Assembly: GCA_946482635.1 (NCBI GenBank)
Contig: CAMLSG010000025.1
Location: 1-35,426 of the forward strand
Reading direction: 5' to 3'
Source of the DNA: an uncultured Duganella sp.
Lineage (GTDB): Bacteria > Pseudomonadota > Gammaproteobacteria > Burkholderiales > Burkholderiaceae
Length of the DNA: 35,426 bases
Position numbers and translations under genes: made by a program. Position 1 is the first letter of the stretch, and each line of letters opens with the position of its first letter. This document shows, in pieces, positions 1 to 7,494 of the stretch. The notes beneath the pieces are model-generated. The model made no database searches and was not told where the DNA came from. It saw nothing but the letters and a program-made list of their open reading frames with translations.

Positions 1-185
1 AGGGTGTCTTGCAGGATTTCGAACCTGCCGGTGACGGAAGTACCGGCGGTATTGCCACTGGTGGTGATTGCGCCGATCTCGGCGGACAACATCACGTTAC
101 CGGTGTGGTCGACTTCGTTATCTTCTGCCAGTGCGTTGCCTGCGGCCAGGCCGGAGGCGAAAATCAGGGGTATCAGGTATTTCAT
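1..185 (-). CDS. DUF481 / YdiY-like outer-membrane protein, N-terminal part
   Basis: Only the first 61 codons lie in the window; the rest is off the left edge. The translation begins with a Sec signal peptide (MKYLIPLIFASGLAAG, then NALA with likely cleavage after ALA). The mature start contains SAEIGAITTSGNTAGTSV, and this TSGNT pattern is typical of the DUF481 'salt-induced outer membrane protein' family, a beta-barrel of unclear function. The ATG is at 185. It is 12 bases downstream of the AsnC-type regulator on the same strand, so the two may be co-transcribed. No strong Shine-Dalgarno sequence is visible. The family call rests on a short stretch and is moderately sure. Confidence 0.6.
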   Translation of the reverse strand, partial: MKYLIPLIFASGLAAGNALAEDNEVDHTGNVMLSAEIGAITTSGNTAGTSVTGRFEILQDT

Positions 186-197
186 AACTGAATTCTA

Positions 198-659
198 TCA
201 GGGCTCTACAGAATGTGCCCGCTTCAGGCAGCGCAACACGAAGGTTGAGCGGCTGTGGCGAATGCCGGGCAGTTTATACAATTTCCGGCGCAGGAACTCC
301 TCGTAGCCCGCTGTTCCGGCCACGGCCACCTTGATCAGGTAGTCGTATTCGCCGGTCAGCAGGTAGGCCTCCATGACCTCCGGAAGGTCGGCCAGCGCCA
401 GGCCGAATTTATGCAGCATGTCGTCGTCGTGGCGATCCAGCGTGACCTCGATGATGACGGTGTCCGGCAGGCCAAGGGCCTGCTGGTTGAGCAGCGCAGT
501 ATACCCTTCAATGACGCCGCGTTCCTCCATCGCCTTGACCCGGTTCCAGCACGGGGTAGTGGACAGGCCCACGCTTTCGGCCAGCTTTGTATTGCTTAAA
601 CGGCCATCGCGGCGAAGTTCCCGCAGGATTTTGCGGTCCATTTCATCGAGGTGTTCCAT
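198..659 (-). CDS. Lrp/AsnC family transcriptional regulator
   Basis: A complete 153-residue regulator of normal family length. Residues about 5-53 form the AsnC-type winged helix-turn-helix (MDRKILRELRRDGRLSNTKL, recognition part LSTTPCWNRVKAMEERGVI). Residues about 68-145 form the RAM/ACT-like effector domain (ALADLPEVMEAYLLTGEYDY). Family members bind an amino acid and assemble into octamers that bend DNA. The gene is divergent from a small ACT-domain gene, and the 95-base gap contains a GAAGAA-GA-TTCTTC dyad that could be an autoregulatory site. The ligand cannot be read from the sequence. Confidence 0.93.
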   Translation of the reverse strand: MEHLDEMDRKILRELRRDGRLSNTKLAESVGLSTTPCWNRVKAMEERGVIEGYTALLNQQALGLPDTVIIEVTLDRHDDDMLHKFGLALADLPEVMEAYLLTGEYDYLIKVAVAGTAGYEEFLRRKLYKLPGIRHSRSTFVLRCLKRAHSVEP

Positions 660-673
660 GGTTTCGTGAAATT

Positions 674-687
674 GAAGAAGATTCTTC
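674..687. promoter_or_regulatory. dyad between the AsnC-type gene and the ACT-domain gene
   Basis: GAAGAA and TTCTTC arms are separated by GA, inside an AT-rich stretch 15-28 bases upstream of the AsnC-type start codon. Lrp/AsnC proteins usually autoregulate from such dyads. Assignment as an operator is inference. Confidence 0.35.
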
Positions 688-754
688 TATTTTACATGGA
701 AATCAAGGCAAAGTTTGGATGCCTATTCCGGACCGCCAGCCGGATAATCCCCAT

Positions 755-1018
755 ATGAATACCGAACAGAGAACTTTTCGCCTGCGCCTCGACCGTTGCT
801 CCGCCATGGATGCCGCGGAGGCGGTGCTGGCAACATTGCGCCGGGGCGGCGTCCAGCTGCATGCGATGCGCATGGCGCCGGGCGTGCACGGCATGAACCT
901 GGACCTGGATGTGGCAGCCGAGGGCGAAGATGCCCTCGTGCTGGCCCGTATGCGCCTGTGCAACCTGATTGGCGTGCTGAAAATTCGCGTGCAGTTGCGC
1001 GCTTACGCCCCGATATAG
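755..1018 (+). CDS. small ACT-domain protein (IlvM-like)
   Basis: An 87-residue protein read from the ATG at 755. An in-frame ATG at 719 would add 12 residues (MPIPDRQPDNPH), but that extension looks non-coding. The sequence FRLRLDRCSAMDAAEAVLAT followed by a second strand-rich half (LHAMRMAPGVHGMNLDLDV) has the beta-alpha-beta-beta-alpha-beta layout of an ACT domain. Length and layout resemble the small subunit of acetohydroxyacid synthase (IlvM type). No large subunit is nearby, so a role in branched-chain synthesis is not established. It is divergent from the AsnC-type regulator, and its 3' end overlaps the convergent permease by 16 bases. Confidence 0.6.
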   Translation: MNTEQRTFRLRLDRCSAMDAAEAVLATLRRGGVQLHAMRMAPGVHGMNLDLDVAAEGEDALVLARMRLCNLIGVLKIRVQLRAYAPI

Positions 1019-2301
1019 GCGTACTTGAAGCTGAAGACGATGGCAATCACCCACACGATCGGTTTCACTTCGCGGAAGCGGCCGGTCAGCAGCTTGAGCG
1101 CCGCATAGGTGATGAAGCCGAAGGCGATGCCGTGCGCGATCGAGTAGGTGAAAGGAATGAGCAGGGCGGTGATCGCCGCCGGGATGCATTCGGTGGTTTC
1201 GTTCCAGTCAAAGTCGCCAAGGTCGCGCAGCATCAGGCAGGCCACGAACAGCAGCGCCGGCGCCGTTGCGTAGGCCGGCACCACGCCGGCCAGCGGCGCG
1301 ATGAACAGGGCCGCCAGGAACAGCACGGCCACCACCAGTGCAGTAAGGCCGGTGCGGCCGCCGGCCTGTACGCCCGAGGCGCTTTCAAGATACGCGGTGG
1401 TGCTGGAAGTGCCGAGCACCGAGCCGGCGACGATGGCGGTGCTGTCGGCCAGCAGGGCCTTGTTCAGGCGCTCCATCTTGCCGCTGACCAGCAGGCCGGC
1501 GCGGCTGGCAACGCCCATCAGGGTGCCGGTGGCGTCGAACAGTTCGACCAGGAAGAACACCAGCACCACATTCAGGACGCCGACGCCCAGCGCGCCCGGC
1601 ACGTCCAGCTTGAGGAAGGTGGCGTCCAGCGATGGCGGCGCAGAGAACACGCCATGGAACTGGTTTCCCCCGAAGAAGAAGCTCAGGACGGTGACCGCCA
1701 TGATGCCGATCAGGATCGCGCCCTTTACCTTCAGCCGGTCCAGCGTGACGATCAGCAGGAAGCCGACCACGGCCAGCAGTGCCGGCGGCTTATGCAGGTC
1801 GCCCACGGTCACCATGGTGTTCGGATTGGCCATCACGATGCCGGCGCTTTTCAGTGCGATCAGGCCCAGGAACAGGCCAAGGCCGACGGTAATGGCGATG
1901 CGCAGCGAACGGGGTATGCCATTGACGATGGCTTCGCGCAGGCCAAGCAGGCTGACGACCAGGAACAGGCAGCCGGAAATGAACACGGCGCCAAGTGCAA
2001 CCGGCCATTTGATCCCCATGCCAAGTACAACCGCGTAGGCGAAGTAGGCGTTCAAGCCCATGCCGGGCGCCATCCCGATCGGGTAATTGGCATACAAGGC
2101 CATGATCGCGGTACCGAGCGCCGCGGCCAGGCAGGTGGCGACGAAGACGGCTTCCTTCGGCAAGCCGGCATCACCCAGGATGGCGGGATTGACGAAGATA
2201 ATATAGGCCATGGTCAGGAAGGTGGTGATGCCGGCCACCACTTCCGTGCGCACATCGCTGCCGGCTTCCTTGAGTTTGAATAGTTTTTCTACGATCGACA
2301 C
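1003..2301 (-). CDS. NCS2-family purine permease (AzgA/GhxP-like)
   Basis: A 432-residue inner-membrane transporter starting at GTG 2301 (VSIVEKLFKLKEAGSDVRTE). Start choice: GGGGAG lies 4 bases beyond the hairpin end and at good spacing from this GTG, and the protein then matches the usual length. An ATG at 2334 would add 11 poor residues. Family signatures are GITTFLTMAYIIFVNP, the long PIGMAPGMGLNAYFAY loop and VELFDATGTLMGVASRAG. These are characteristic of proton-coupled adenine/guanine/hypoxanthine permeases, with about 12-14 helices. Substrate choice among purines cannot be settled. The phytase gene ends 40 bases upstream on the same strand, with a perfect hairpin covering this gene's ribosome-binding site. 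Confidence 0.9.
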   Translation of the reverse strand: MSIVEKLFKLKEAGSDVRTEVVAGITTFLTMAYIIFVNPAILGDAGLPKEAVFVATCLAAALGTAIMALYANYPIGMAPGMGLNAYFAYAVVLGMGIKWPVALGAVFISGCLFLVVSLLGLREAIVNGIPRSLRIAITVGLGLFLGLIALKSAGIVMANPNTMVTVGDLHKPPALLAVVGFLLIVTLDRLKVKGAILIGIMAVTVLSFFFGGNQFHGVFSAPPSLDATFLKLDVPGALGVGVLNVVLVFFLVELFDATGTLMGVASRAGLLVSGKMERLNKALLADSTAIVAGSVLGTSSTTAYLESASGVQAGGRTGLTALVVAVLFLAALFIAPLAGVVPAYATAPALLFVACLMLRDLGDFDWNETTECIPAAITALLIPFTYSIAHGIAFGFITYAALKLLTGRFREVKPIVWVIAIVFSFKYAYIGA

Positions 2302-2305
2302 GACT

Positions 2306-2332
2306 GCTCCCCGGTTTGAACTACCGGGGAGC
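2306..2332 (-). promoter_or_regulatory. perfect hairpin covering the permease ribosome-binding site
   Basis: The minus strand reads GCTCCCCGGT, a 7-base loop, then ACCGGGGAGC: a perfect 10-bp GC-rich stem. It sits between the phytase stop (2339-2341) and the permease GTG (2301). The 3' arm contains GGGGAG, the only plausible Shine-Dalgarno sequence for the permease. No U-run follows, so a Rho-independent terminator is less likely than a structure that blocks translation initiation or attenuates read-through. Function is inferred. Confidence 0.55.
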
Positions 2333-2338
2333 ATACCA

Positions 2339-3955
2339 CTATGGCAAGGCCAATGCGCGGGCGATATCGTCCCAGGCAACGTACTTGAAGTTCTGGGCGC
2401 CGTCGGGGATGCGCTTGTAGCCGTCCTGCACCACCAGCATGCCGCGCGAGAAGCGGCCGCCCAGGTTGGCGGAGGTGACGTCCAGGCCGTCCGTCTCGGA
2501 TGCGCCATCAATGCCTGCCTCAGGGTTCATGCCGACACGGAAGCTGCCTCGCACACGATGTGGCGGCGCTGCGTCGGCCACCACGTAGCTGTTGCTGCCC
2601 TGGCTGGACACCACCAGGTAGCCGGCATTTGCGCCATGGTAGAGGGCCATGCCTTCGACATCGGCGCGCAGCGGGCCGCCGACCGGCAGGATCATCTTCG
2701 GCTCGGCTTTGACGCTGGCGCTTGCGTCGATGGACCAGACGCCGCGCTTTTCTTCGCCGGCAAACAGGCGGCCGTTGCGGTCGTCGGCGACGCAGCCTTC
2801 CGGCTGGCTGGCGAGCTTGAAGCGGCGCACCAGGCTGGCGGTGAATGCACCGTCCTGGCGGCTGATGCGGTATTGCAGGTAGCTGCCGTCCTTGTCGTTG
2901 ACGAACGCTTCAAGGCCGCCGCCGGCAGGCTGGTACAGGCAGATGCCGTAGATGCGCTCCAACGGCGTCGGGAAGCGCGCCGCCTCCGACACGGCGCCGT
3001 CGCCGTCGATCCTGTACAGCACCAGCGAGTTCTCGTCGCGCTGCGTGGCGGCGGCCAGGTCGTAAGCCTGGCCGTCGAGCATCACGCCCTGGCGCAAGTC
3101 GACGTTGTTCAGGCGGCCCGATTCGAGCATTTGCAACTGGCGGCCTTGCAGGTCGTACACGTGCAGGCCCTGCTTCTTGTTCGTGCCCAGCACGCGGCCC
3201 TGGCCGGGGCGCTGGCGGTCGACCCAGATCGCCGGGTCATCGGCAGCATCGCCCATGCGCGGCATGCTCTCGGTCTGCACCTGGGGAAGCACGATGACAG
3301 CGGGCGGCACGTCGCGCTGCAGCGCGATCGTGCGGCGTATTTTGCCGTCGCGGCCGAGGAGGGCGACGCCACCAGGGGCCGGGGCTAGCGAGTACGCTGC
3401 TCCCATGGCAAGGGCGCGGCGGGAGGGCGGGGCTTCCGCATCGGCGTTATAGGCCCAGGCGCCCAGGCCTTTTTCCGCTACCACCAGGCTGGCACTGGCG
3501 TCGTGCACCAGGCATTGCTCGCTGTGCGGCGGCAGGGCAAGCTTGCGCACAAGCCGGGGGCGGCCATGCAGCAGCCATTGTTCGGCCTGGCCGTCCTTGC
3601 CAACGAGGAAAGAATGCAGCAAGCCCTGCCCGTCGCGGTAAAGGCAGGCTGCTTCCGGCGCGACGGCGGCGCCTTCGAGTACGGCCTGCGTGGCCAGCGT
3701 TCCGGCTGCCGCATCGACTGTGATCGCCATCGCGCGTTCGGTATTGGCGTCGACGACGAGGGCCGTGCCTTCGCGATAATCGAGGTGGCGGCCGCGCAGG
3801 GCGATGCCGGCGAGTTCGGCGCCGCCAGCTGCGTGCAAGTGCAACCCCTGTTTATCGAGCGTTAGGGCGGCGCCGCCGGGCAGGGCGACAGTTTCGCTTG
3901 CCAAGGCCGGCATCGCACAGGCCAGCAGCAAAGGAATCAAGGACAGGCGGCGCAT
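2339..3955 (-). CDS. secreted beta-propeller phytase (3-phytase)
   Basis: A 538-residue calcium-dependent phytase that would release phosphate from phytate in the periplasm or outside the cell. Residues 1-19 are a signal peptide ending ALA. Residues about 225-538 form the catalytic propeller, with hallmark motifs DAADDPAIWV (236-245), GTNKKQGLHVYDLQG (257-271), GRLNNVDLR (280-288), QPEGCVADD (384-392) and ADVEGMAL (431-438). Residues 20-220 look like a partial second propeller, as in dual-domain members. The gene starts in a TGATG overlap with the upstream TonB-dependent receptor, so the two are translationally coupled. Such pairing is recurrent for proteobacterial beta-propeller phytases. 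The purine permease follows 40 bases downstream. Confidence 0.92.
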   Translation of the reverse strand: MRRLSLIPLLLACAMPALASETVALPGGAALTLDKQGLHLHAAGGAELAGIALRGRHLDYREGTALVVDANTERAMAITVDAAAGTLATQAVLEGAAVAPEAACLYRDGQGLLHSFLVGKDGQAEQWLLHGRPRLVRKLALPPHSEQCLVHDASASLVVAEKGLGAWAYNADAEAPPSRRALAMGAAYSLAPAPGGVALLGRDGKIRRTIALQRDVPPAVIVLPQVQTESMPRMGDAADDPAIWVDRQRPGQGRVLGTNKKQGLHVYDLQGRQLQMLESGRLNNVDLRQGVMLDGQAYDLAAATQRDENSLVLYRIDGDGAVSEAARFPTPLERIYGICLYQPAGGGLEAFVNDKDGSYLQYRISRQDGAFTASLVRRFKLASQPEGCVADDRNGRLFAGEEKRGVWSIDASASVKAEPKMILPVGGPLRADVEGMALYHGANAGYLVVSSQGSNSYVVADAAPPHRVRGSFRVGMNPEAGIDGASETDGLDVTSANLGGRFSRGMLVVQDGYKRIPDGAQNFKYVAWDDIARALALP

Positions 3956-6447
3956 CAGAACACGCTCGCTTTCAGGCCCAGTTTATAGGTACGGCCGTAT
4001 TGCTCGTATTGGGCGTTGTGGGCCTTGACGCCCTGGTAGACGTAATACTTTTCGTTATTCAGGTTGGCGACATCGAAACTCAGTTGCACGCCTTTGGCCA
4101 ACTGCCACGACAGGGAAAAATCAAGCTGTTTCTGGCTGTCGACGATGCGGTCCTGCGCCCCGTTCAGGATGTCGGCGCCCAGCTCGAGGAGGTAAGGCGA
4201 TTTATAGTTCACGGCGATGCGGGTGCTGAGCGGTCCGGCCTCGTAGCCGAGCGTCAGGTTCATGACACGGTCCGACTGGCCCGGCATCGAGATGCGGCGC
4301 GCGGCCATGGCACCGGCCTTGCTGTCAAAGCGGGCGATATTGGCACGCGAATCGGTCAGGGCCCCGTTGGCGCCCACCAGCAGGCCGTTGAAGGGCGCCG
4401 GCAGCATGCGCAGCGGCTGTTGCCAGGACAATTCGATGCCCTTTACCTTGGCGGTATCGCCATTCGCATAGCTTGTGGCGCTCGTGTAGCCAGCCCACTG
4501 GCCGCTGCCGGCCAGATTGGTCGTATAGGTAAAGTCCTTGATGTCCTTGTAGAACAGGTAGGCCGATACGGCGCCGTCGCTGCCGATCACGCGCTCGACG
4601 CCAAGGTCGAGATTGTGGGACTTGAGCGGGTTCAGGTCGGGGTTGCCGATGGTGGCTTCGGTGGCGCTGGCCAGGGCGACGCCGGGCGCCAGCTGGCTGA
4701 AGTTGGCGCGCACGACCGAGTTGGTCCAGGCGCTGCGCAGGCTGGTGTCGCGGTCAAGGTCGTAACGCAGTTGCAGCGACGGCAGCCAATTGGTGTAGGA
4801 ACGGCTGCGCTGCAGCGGCCTAATGGTGCTGCCGCTGGTGCGCACGCCGGCTGCGTCAAAGTTCGTGCGCTCGGCGCGCACGCCTGCCAGCAGGCGCCAG
4901 TCGCCCCGGGACAGGGTGTCCTGGAAGTAGGCGGCATCAATGTCTTCGTTCAACGTGAAGTCGTTGATGGCCGATTCGGTTGCAAGGCGGGCGGCGTTGC
5001 GGTCCAGGCCTGCGACGCGGGCGCGGATTGCAGCGGGGTCGAGGGCGGCGCCGATCTGGCCGAACGGGTAGTCGAGCTGGTGTCCTTGCACGAATGACGC
5101 CATCGACAGCGAACCGGTGATCGTCTTGCTCGCATAGCTCCACTGGTTGGTGTCGTTGGTCTTCTCGCGGCGGCTCGCTTTGGCGCCGAACTTCATCTCC
5201 GAACGCATCTCGCCCAGCGGGAATTCATGCCCGAGGTCGAATTTCAGGTGATGTTCGGTGTCTTTTGAATAGCGCTGCTGCAGCGTGATGGCGTTCAGGC
5301 TGTAGCTGGCCGGGTCGTAGGCGGAAGCTGGCGCCTGCAACGCTGGGCGCTGGCCTCCGGTGAATGCGATATTCTTGAAGTTGGCGTTGCCGCGGAAACG
5401 GCCGTCGTTCAGCGCTTCCGGCGTGTCTTCGTCGGCGCTGCTGCGGCCAGCCTGGACATCGAGCTGCCAGGCGCCGAGCTTTTGCTGGGTGCCGAAAACG
5501 GTTGACTGGATCTCCTGCGTGTACTTGCGCTGGCGGATGCGGCGCTCGAGCCGCGCCGTTGCCGGAACGCCTTCGGCCAGGGCGCCGCCGCTGACGTTGC
5601 TGACGGTCAGGCGGTCGCGCACTTCGTCGTCGCTGAAGCGGCTCAGGAAGCTGCGCAGGAACCAGCTGTTGCCAACTGCCGGCCGGTAGTCGAGATTCAG
5701 TGCAGCCGCGCGGCGCTCGCGCAACGGCAGGTAGTCGCGCAATTCGAAGCCCGCCAGGCGTTCGCCGTCCCAGGCGCCGCCCGTCTCCACGTTATCGGAG
5801 CCGAATTTGCGCTTCTCGCCGCTCAGGCCGACCGCCACGCCGAACTTGCCTTCGCCAAACCGGCTGGCCCACAGCATGCCGGCGCCGGGGCTGTTTTCGC
5901 CGGTGTTCTGGTCGTGCGATGCGGCGGCGTTCACGGTCAGCAGGGAGCCCGGCAGGTCGAAGGCCGACAAGGACTTGACTTCGACCGTGCCGCCAAGCGA
6001 ACCGGCATCCTGCTCGGGCCTCAGGGTCTTGGTGACTTCGAGCGAGCGTATCAGGCCTGCCGGCAGGACGTCGAGCGCCACGGCGCGGCGGCTGGCTTCC
6101 GGCGAAGGCACCAGGGCGCCGTTGATGGACACGGCGTTCAGGTCCGGGCCCAGGCCGCGCACAGTGATATAGCGGCCTTCGCCCTGGTCGCGCTGGACGG
6201 AAATGCCGGGCAGGCGCGCCAATGCTTCGGCGGCGTTCTTGTCGGGCAGGTTGCCGATATCGTCGCTGCTCAATACATTGATGATGTTGTCCGCCTTGTC
6301 CTGGGCTGCGATGGACTTGGCCAGCACGGCGCGCTGGCCGGTAATGACGACGCTGGCGCCGGCCAGGGAAGCGTCCGCACCTTCGGCGGCGATGGCGTTG
6401 GCCAAAGTGAGCACGCCAGCGGCGAGTGCGGTCAGTTGGGTTTTCAT
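3955..6447 (-). CDS. TonB-dependent outer-membrane receptor, phytase-linked
   Basis: About 830 residues. The start is taken at ATG 6447 (MKTQLTALAAGVLTLANAIA, a signal peptide); an ATG two codons upstream at 6453 is equally possible. The plug domain follows (SSDDIGNLPDKNAAEALARL, then VRGLGPDLNAVSINGALV and LEVTKTLRPEQDAGSLGGTV). A 22-strand barrel follows, ending in YKLGLKASVF with the C-terminal Phe expected for BAM recognition. The subtype with SDDIGNLPDKN resembles carbohydrate or organic-ligand receptors more than siderophore receptors. Coupling to phytase suggests uptake of phytate, its partly dephosphorylated products or a metal-phytate complex. That substrate is inferred. Confidence 0.93.
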   Translation of the reverse strand: MKTQLTALAAGVLTLANAIAAEGADASLAGASVVITGQRAVLAKSIAAQDKADNIINVLSSDDIGNLPDKNAAEALARLPGISVQRDQGEGRYITVRGLGPDLNAVSINGALVPSPEASRRAVALDVLPAGLIRSLEVTKTLRPEQDAGSLGGTVEVKSLSAFDLPGSLLTVNAAASHDQNTGENSPGAGMLWASRFGEGKFGVAVGLSGEKRKFGSDNVETGGAWDGERLAGFELRDYLPLRERRAAALNLDYRPAVGNSWFLRSFLSRFSDDEVRDRLTVSNVSGGALAEGVPATARLERRIRQRKYTQEIQSTVFGTQQKLGAWQLDVQAGRSSADEDTPEALNDGRFRGNANFKNIAFTGGQRPALQAPASAYDPASYSLNAITLQQRYSKDTEHHLKFDLGHEFPLGEMRSEMKFGAKASRREKTNDTNQWSYASKTITGSLSMASFVQGHQLDYPFGQIGAALDPAAIRARVAGLDRNAARLATESAINDFTLNEDIDAAYFQDTLSRGDWRLLAGVRAERTNFDAAGVRTSGSTIRPLQRSRSYTNWLPSLQLRYDLDRDTSLRSAWTNSVVRANFSQLAPGVALASATEATIGNPDLNPLKSHNLDLGVERVIGSDGAVSAYLFYKDIKDFTYTTNLAGSGQWAGYTSATSYANGDTAKVKGIELSWQQPLRMLPAPFNGLLVGANGALTDSRANIARFDSKAGAMAARRISMPGQSDRVMNLTLGYEAGPLSTRIAVNYKSPYLLELGADILNGAQDRIVDSQKQLDFSLSWQLAKGVQLSFDVANLNNEKYYVYQGVKAHNAQYEQYGRTYKLGLKASVF

Positions 6448-6485
6448 TTGCATTCTGTGGTGAGTGGAAGAATGCAGCGGATTAT

Positions 6486-6503
6486 GTGAAGCGCGGATGA
6501 CAA
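6486..6503 (-). promoter_or_regulatory. weak PhoB-box-like site upstream of the receptor-phytase operon
   Basis: The minus strand reads TTGTCAT-CCGC-GCTTCAC in the 7-4-7 arrangement of a Pho box (consensus CTGTCAT, 4 bases, CTGTCAY). By my count it matches 6/7 and 4/7. It lies 39-56 bases upstream of the receptor start and has the correct orientation. The match is weak on its own and gains interest only because the operon encodes a phosphate-releasing enzyme. Confidence 0.3.
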
Positions 6504-6540
6504 GCTGGTTACGCCGCAGTGAGCTGAAATGACCCTGTAC

Positions 6541-6558
6541 GAGTCATGCTCCTGTCAC
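6541..6558 (+). promoter_or_regulatory. PhoB-box-like site in the shared intergenic region
   Basis: GAGTCAT-GCTC-CTGTCAC fits the 7-4-7 Pho box with 5/7 and 7/7 matches by my count. It points toward the GGDEF gene at 6583 but lies in the region divergent with the receptor-phytase operon, about 94-111 bases upstream of the receptor start. Phosphate control of either gene is inferred. Confidence 0.4.
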
Positions 6559-6582
6559 AAGCCATGATTAAGCTGCGCGGTT

Positions 6583-7494
6583 ATGCTGAAACTTCACCGT
6601 CATGCTCTTATTGCCGCGGCCCTTGCCGTGATTGCGTGCCTGCTGCTGTACGCCAGCGCCGGCGAATCCAAGCCCGCCAGCGCCTGGCGCTGGATGGACA
6701 TCATTGCCGAAGGCGGCATGGCGGCGATGGCAGGGCTATGGTTCGTGATGACCCTGAGCAGCCGGCCGGGCGGCCTGGTGACACGCCTCCTGGCCGGGGG
6801 ACTGGCGGCCATCATGCTCGGTTCCTGGGCCGATTGCCTTGACGAGTTCTTCCGCATCGACAAGGCCGCCAGCTGGGACAACTGGCTCGAAGCCCTGGTG
6901 CCATTCGGGATGCTGGTACTCACCGCGGGCATCTACTACTGGCGCCACGAACAGTTCATGCTGAACGACCATCTTGCCAAGCGCGAGCGCCTGTTCCGCC
7001 AGCACCGCGCTTTCGACCGTGTCACGCAACTGGCCGATGCAGCATACCTGCGGCACCAGATCAGGCTCGAGCAGGAGCGCGAACCGAGCGGGCAGTGTGC
7101 CCTGGTACTGCTGGATATTGACGGCTTCCATCGCATTAACCGCGAGCACGGTCCGCGTGAAGGCGACCGGGTGCTGCAGGCTGTCGGCCATATGCTGCTG
7201 CTTAACCTGCGCAACGAAGACCTGTTGTGCCGCTATGCCGGCGACCGCTTTGCGCTGCTACTACCCGGCATGGGCTATGCCGATGCGAGCGCGTTGGCGC
7301 AGCACCTGTGCGCCATGGTGTCCCTGATGCGGCACCATGGGCCGAACGGTCCGATCGAAGTCAGCCTGCGATTTGCATGCGAAGCGGCGCAGGGCGACGC
7401 TGAGGGCTTGCTGGCCCGGCTTTCCGCTGCCGTCGACAGCGCAGGCCAGGCGCTGGCGGCGGTGGGACAGCCTGACACGGCCACCGCGCCGTGA
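6583..7494 (+). CDS. membrane protein with degenerate GGDEF domain
   Basis: A 303-residue inner-membrane protein. Hydrophobic segments lie near residues 7-24, 44-57, 65-82 and 104-119. A GGDEF-like domain starts near 140 and contains VLLDIDGFHRINREHG (175-190). The signature GG(D/E)EF is replaced by AGDRF (219-223), so the metal/catalytic acidic residue is an arginine. The usual C-terminal LY.AK..GRN end is also missing, and no RxxD inhibitory site is evident. It is therefore probably not a diguanylate cyclase, although it may still bind a nucleotide. Its stop overlaps the GTG of the AraC-type gene in a GTGA, which suggests that the two proteins work together. Confidence 0.8.
   Translation: MLKLHRHALIAAALAVIACLLLYASAGESKPASAWRWMDIIAEGGMAAMAGLWFVMTLSSRPGGLVTRLLAGGLAAIMLGSWADCLDEFFRIDKAASWDNWLEALVPFGMLVLTAGIYYWRHEQFMLNDHLAKRERLFRQHRAFDRVTQLADAAYLRHQIRLEQEREPSGQCALVLLDIDGFHRINREHGPREGDRVLQAVGHMLLLNLRNEDLLCRYAGDRFALLLPGMGYADASALAQHLCAMVSLMRHHGPNGPIEVSLRFACEAAQGDAEGLLARLSAAVDSAGQALAAVGQPDTATAP

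Noticed and set aside
796..2283. 495-codon plus-strand open frame over the ACT-domain and permease genes
   Set aside because: Low-complexity Gly/His/Asp-rich translation; the minus strand encodes a clear NCS2 permease.
2306..2332. Hairpin as a classical Rho-independent terminator of the phytase gene
   Set aside because: The stem is strong, but no U-run follows on the minus strand and it overlaps the permease ribosome-binding site.
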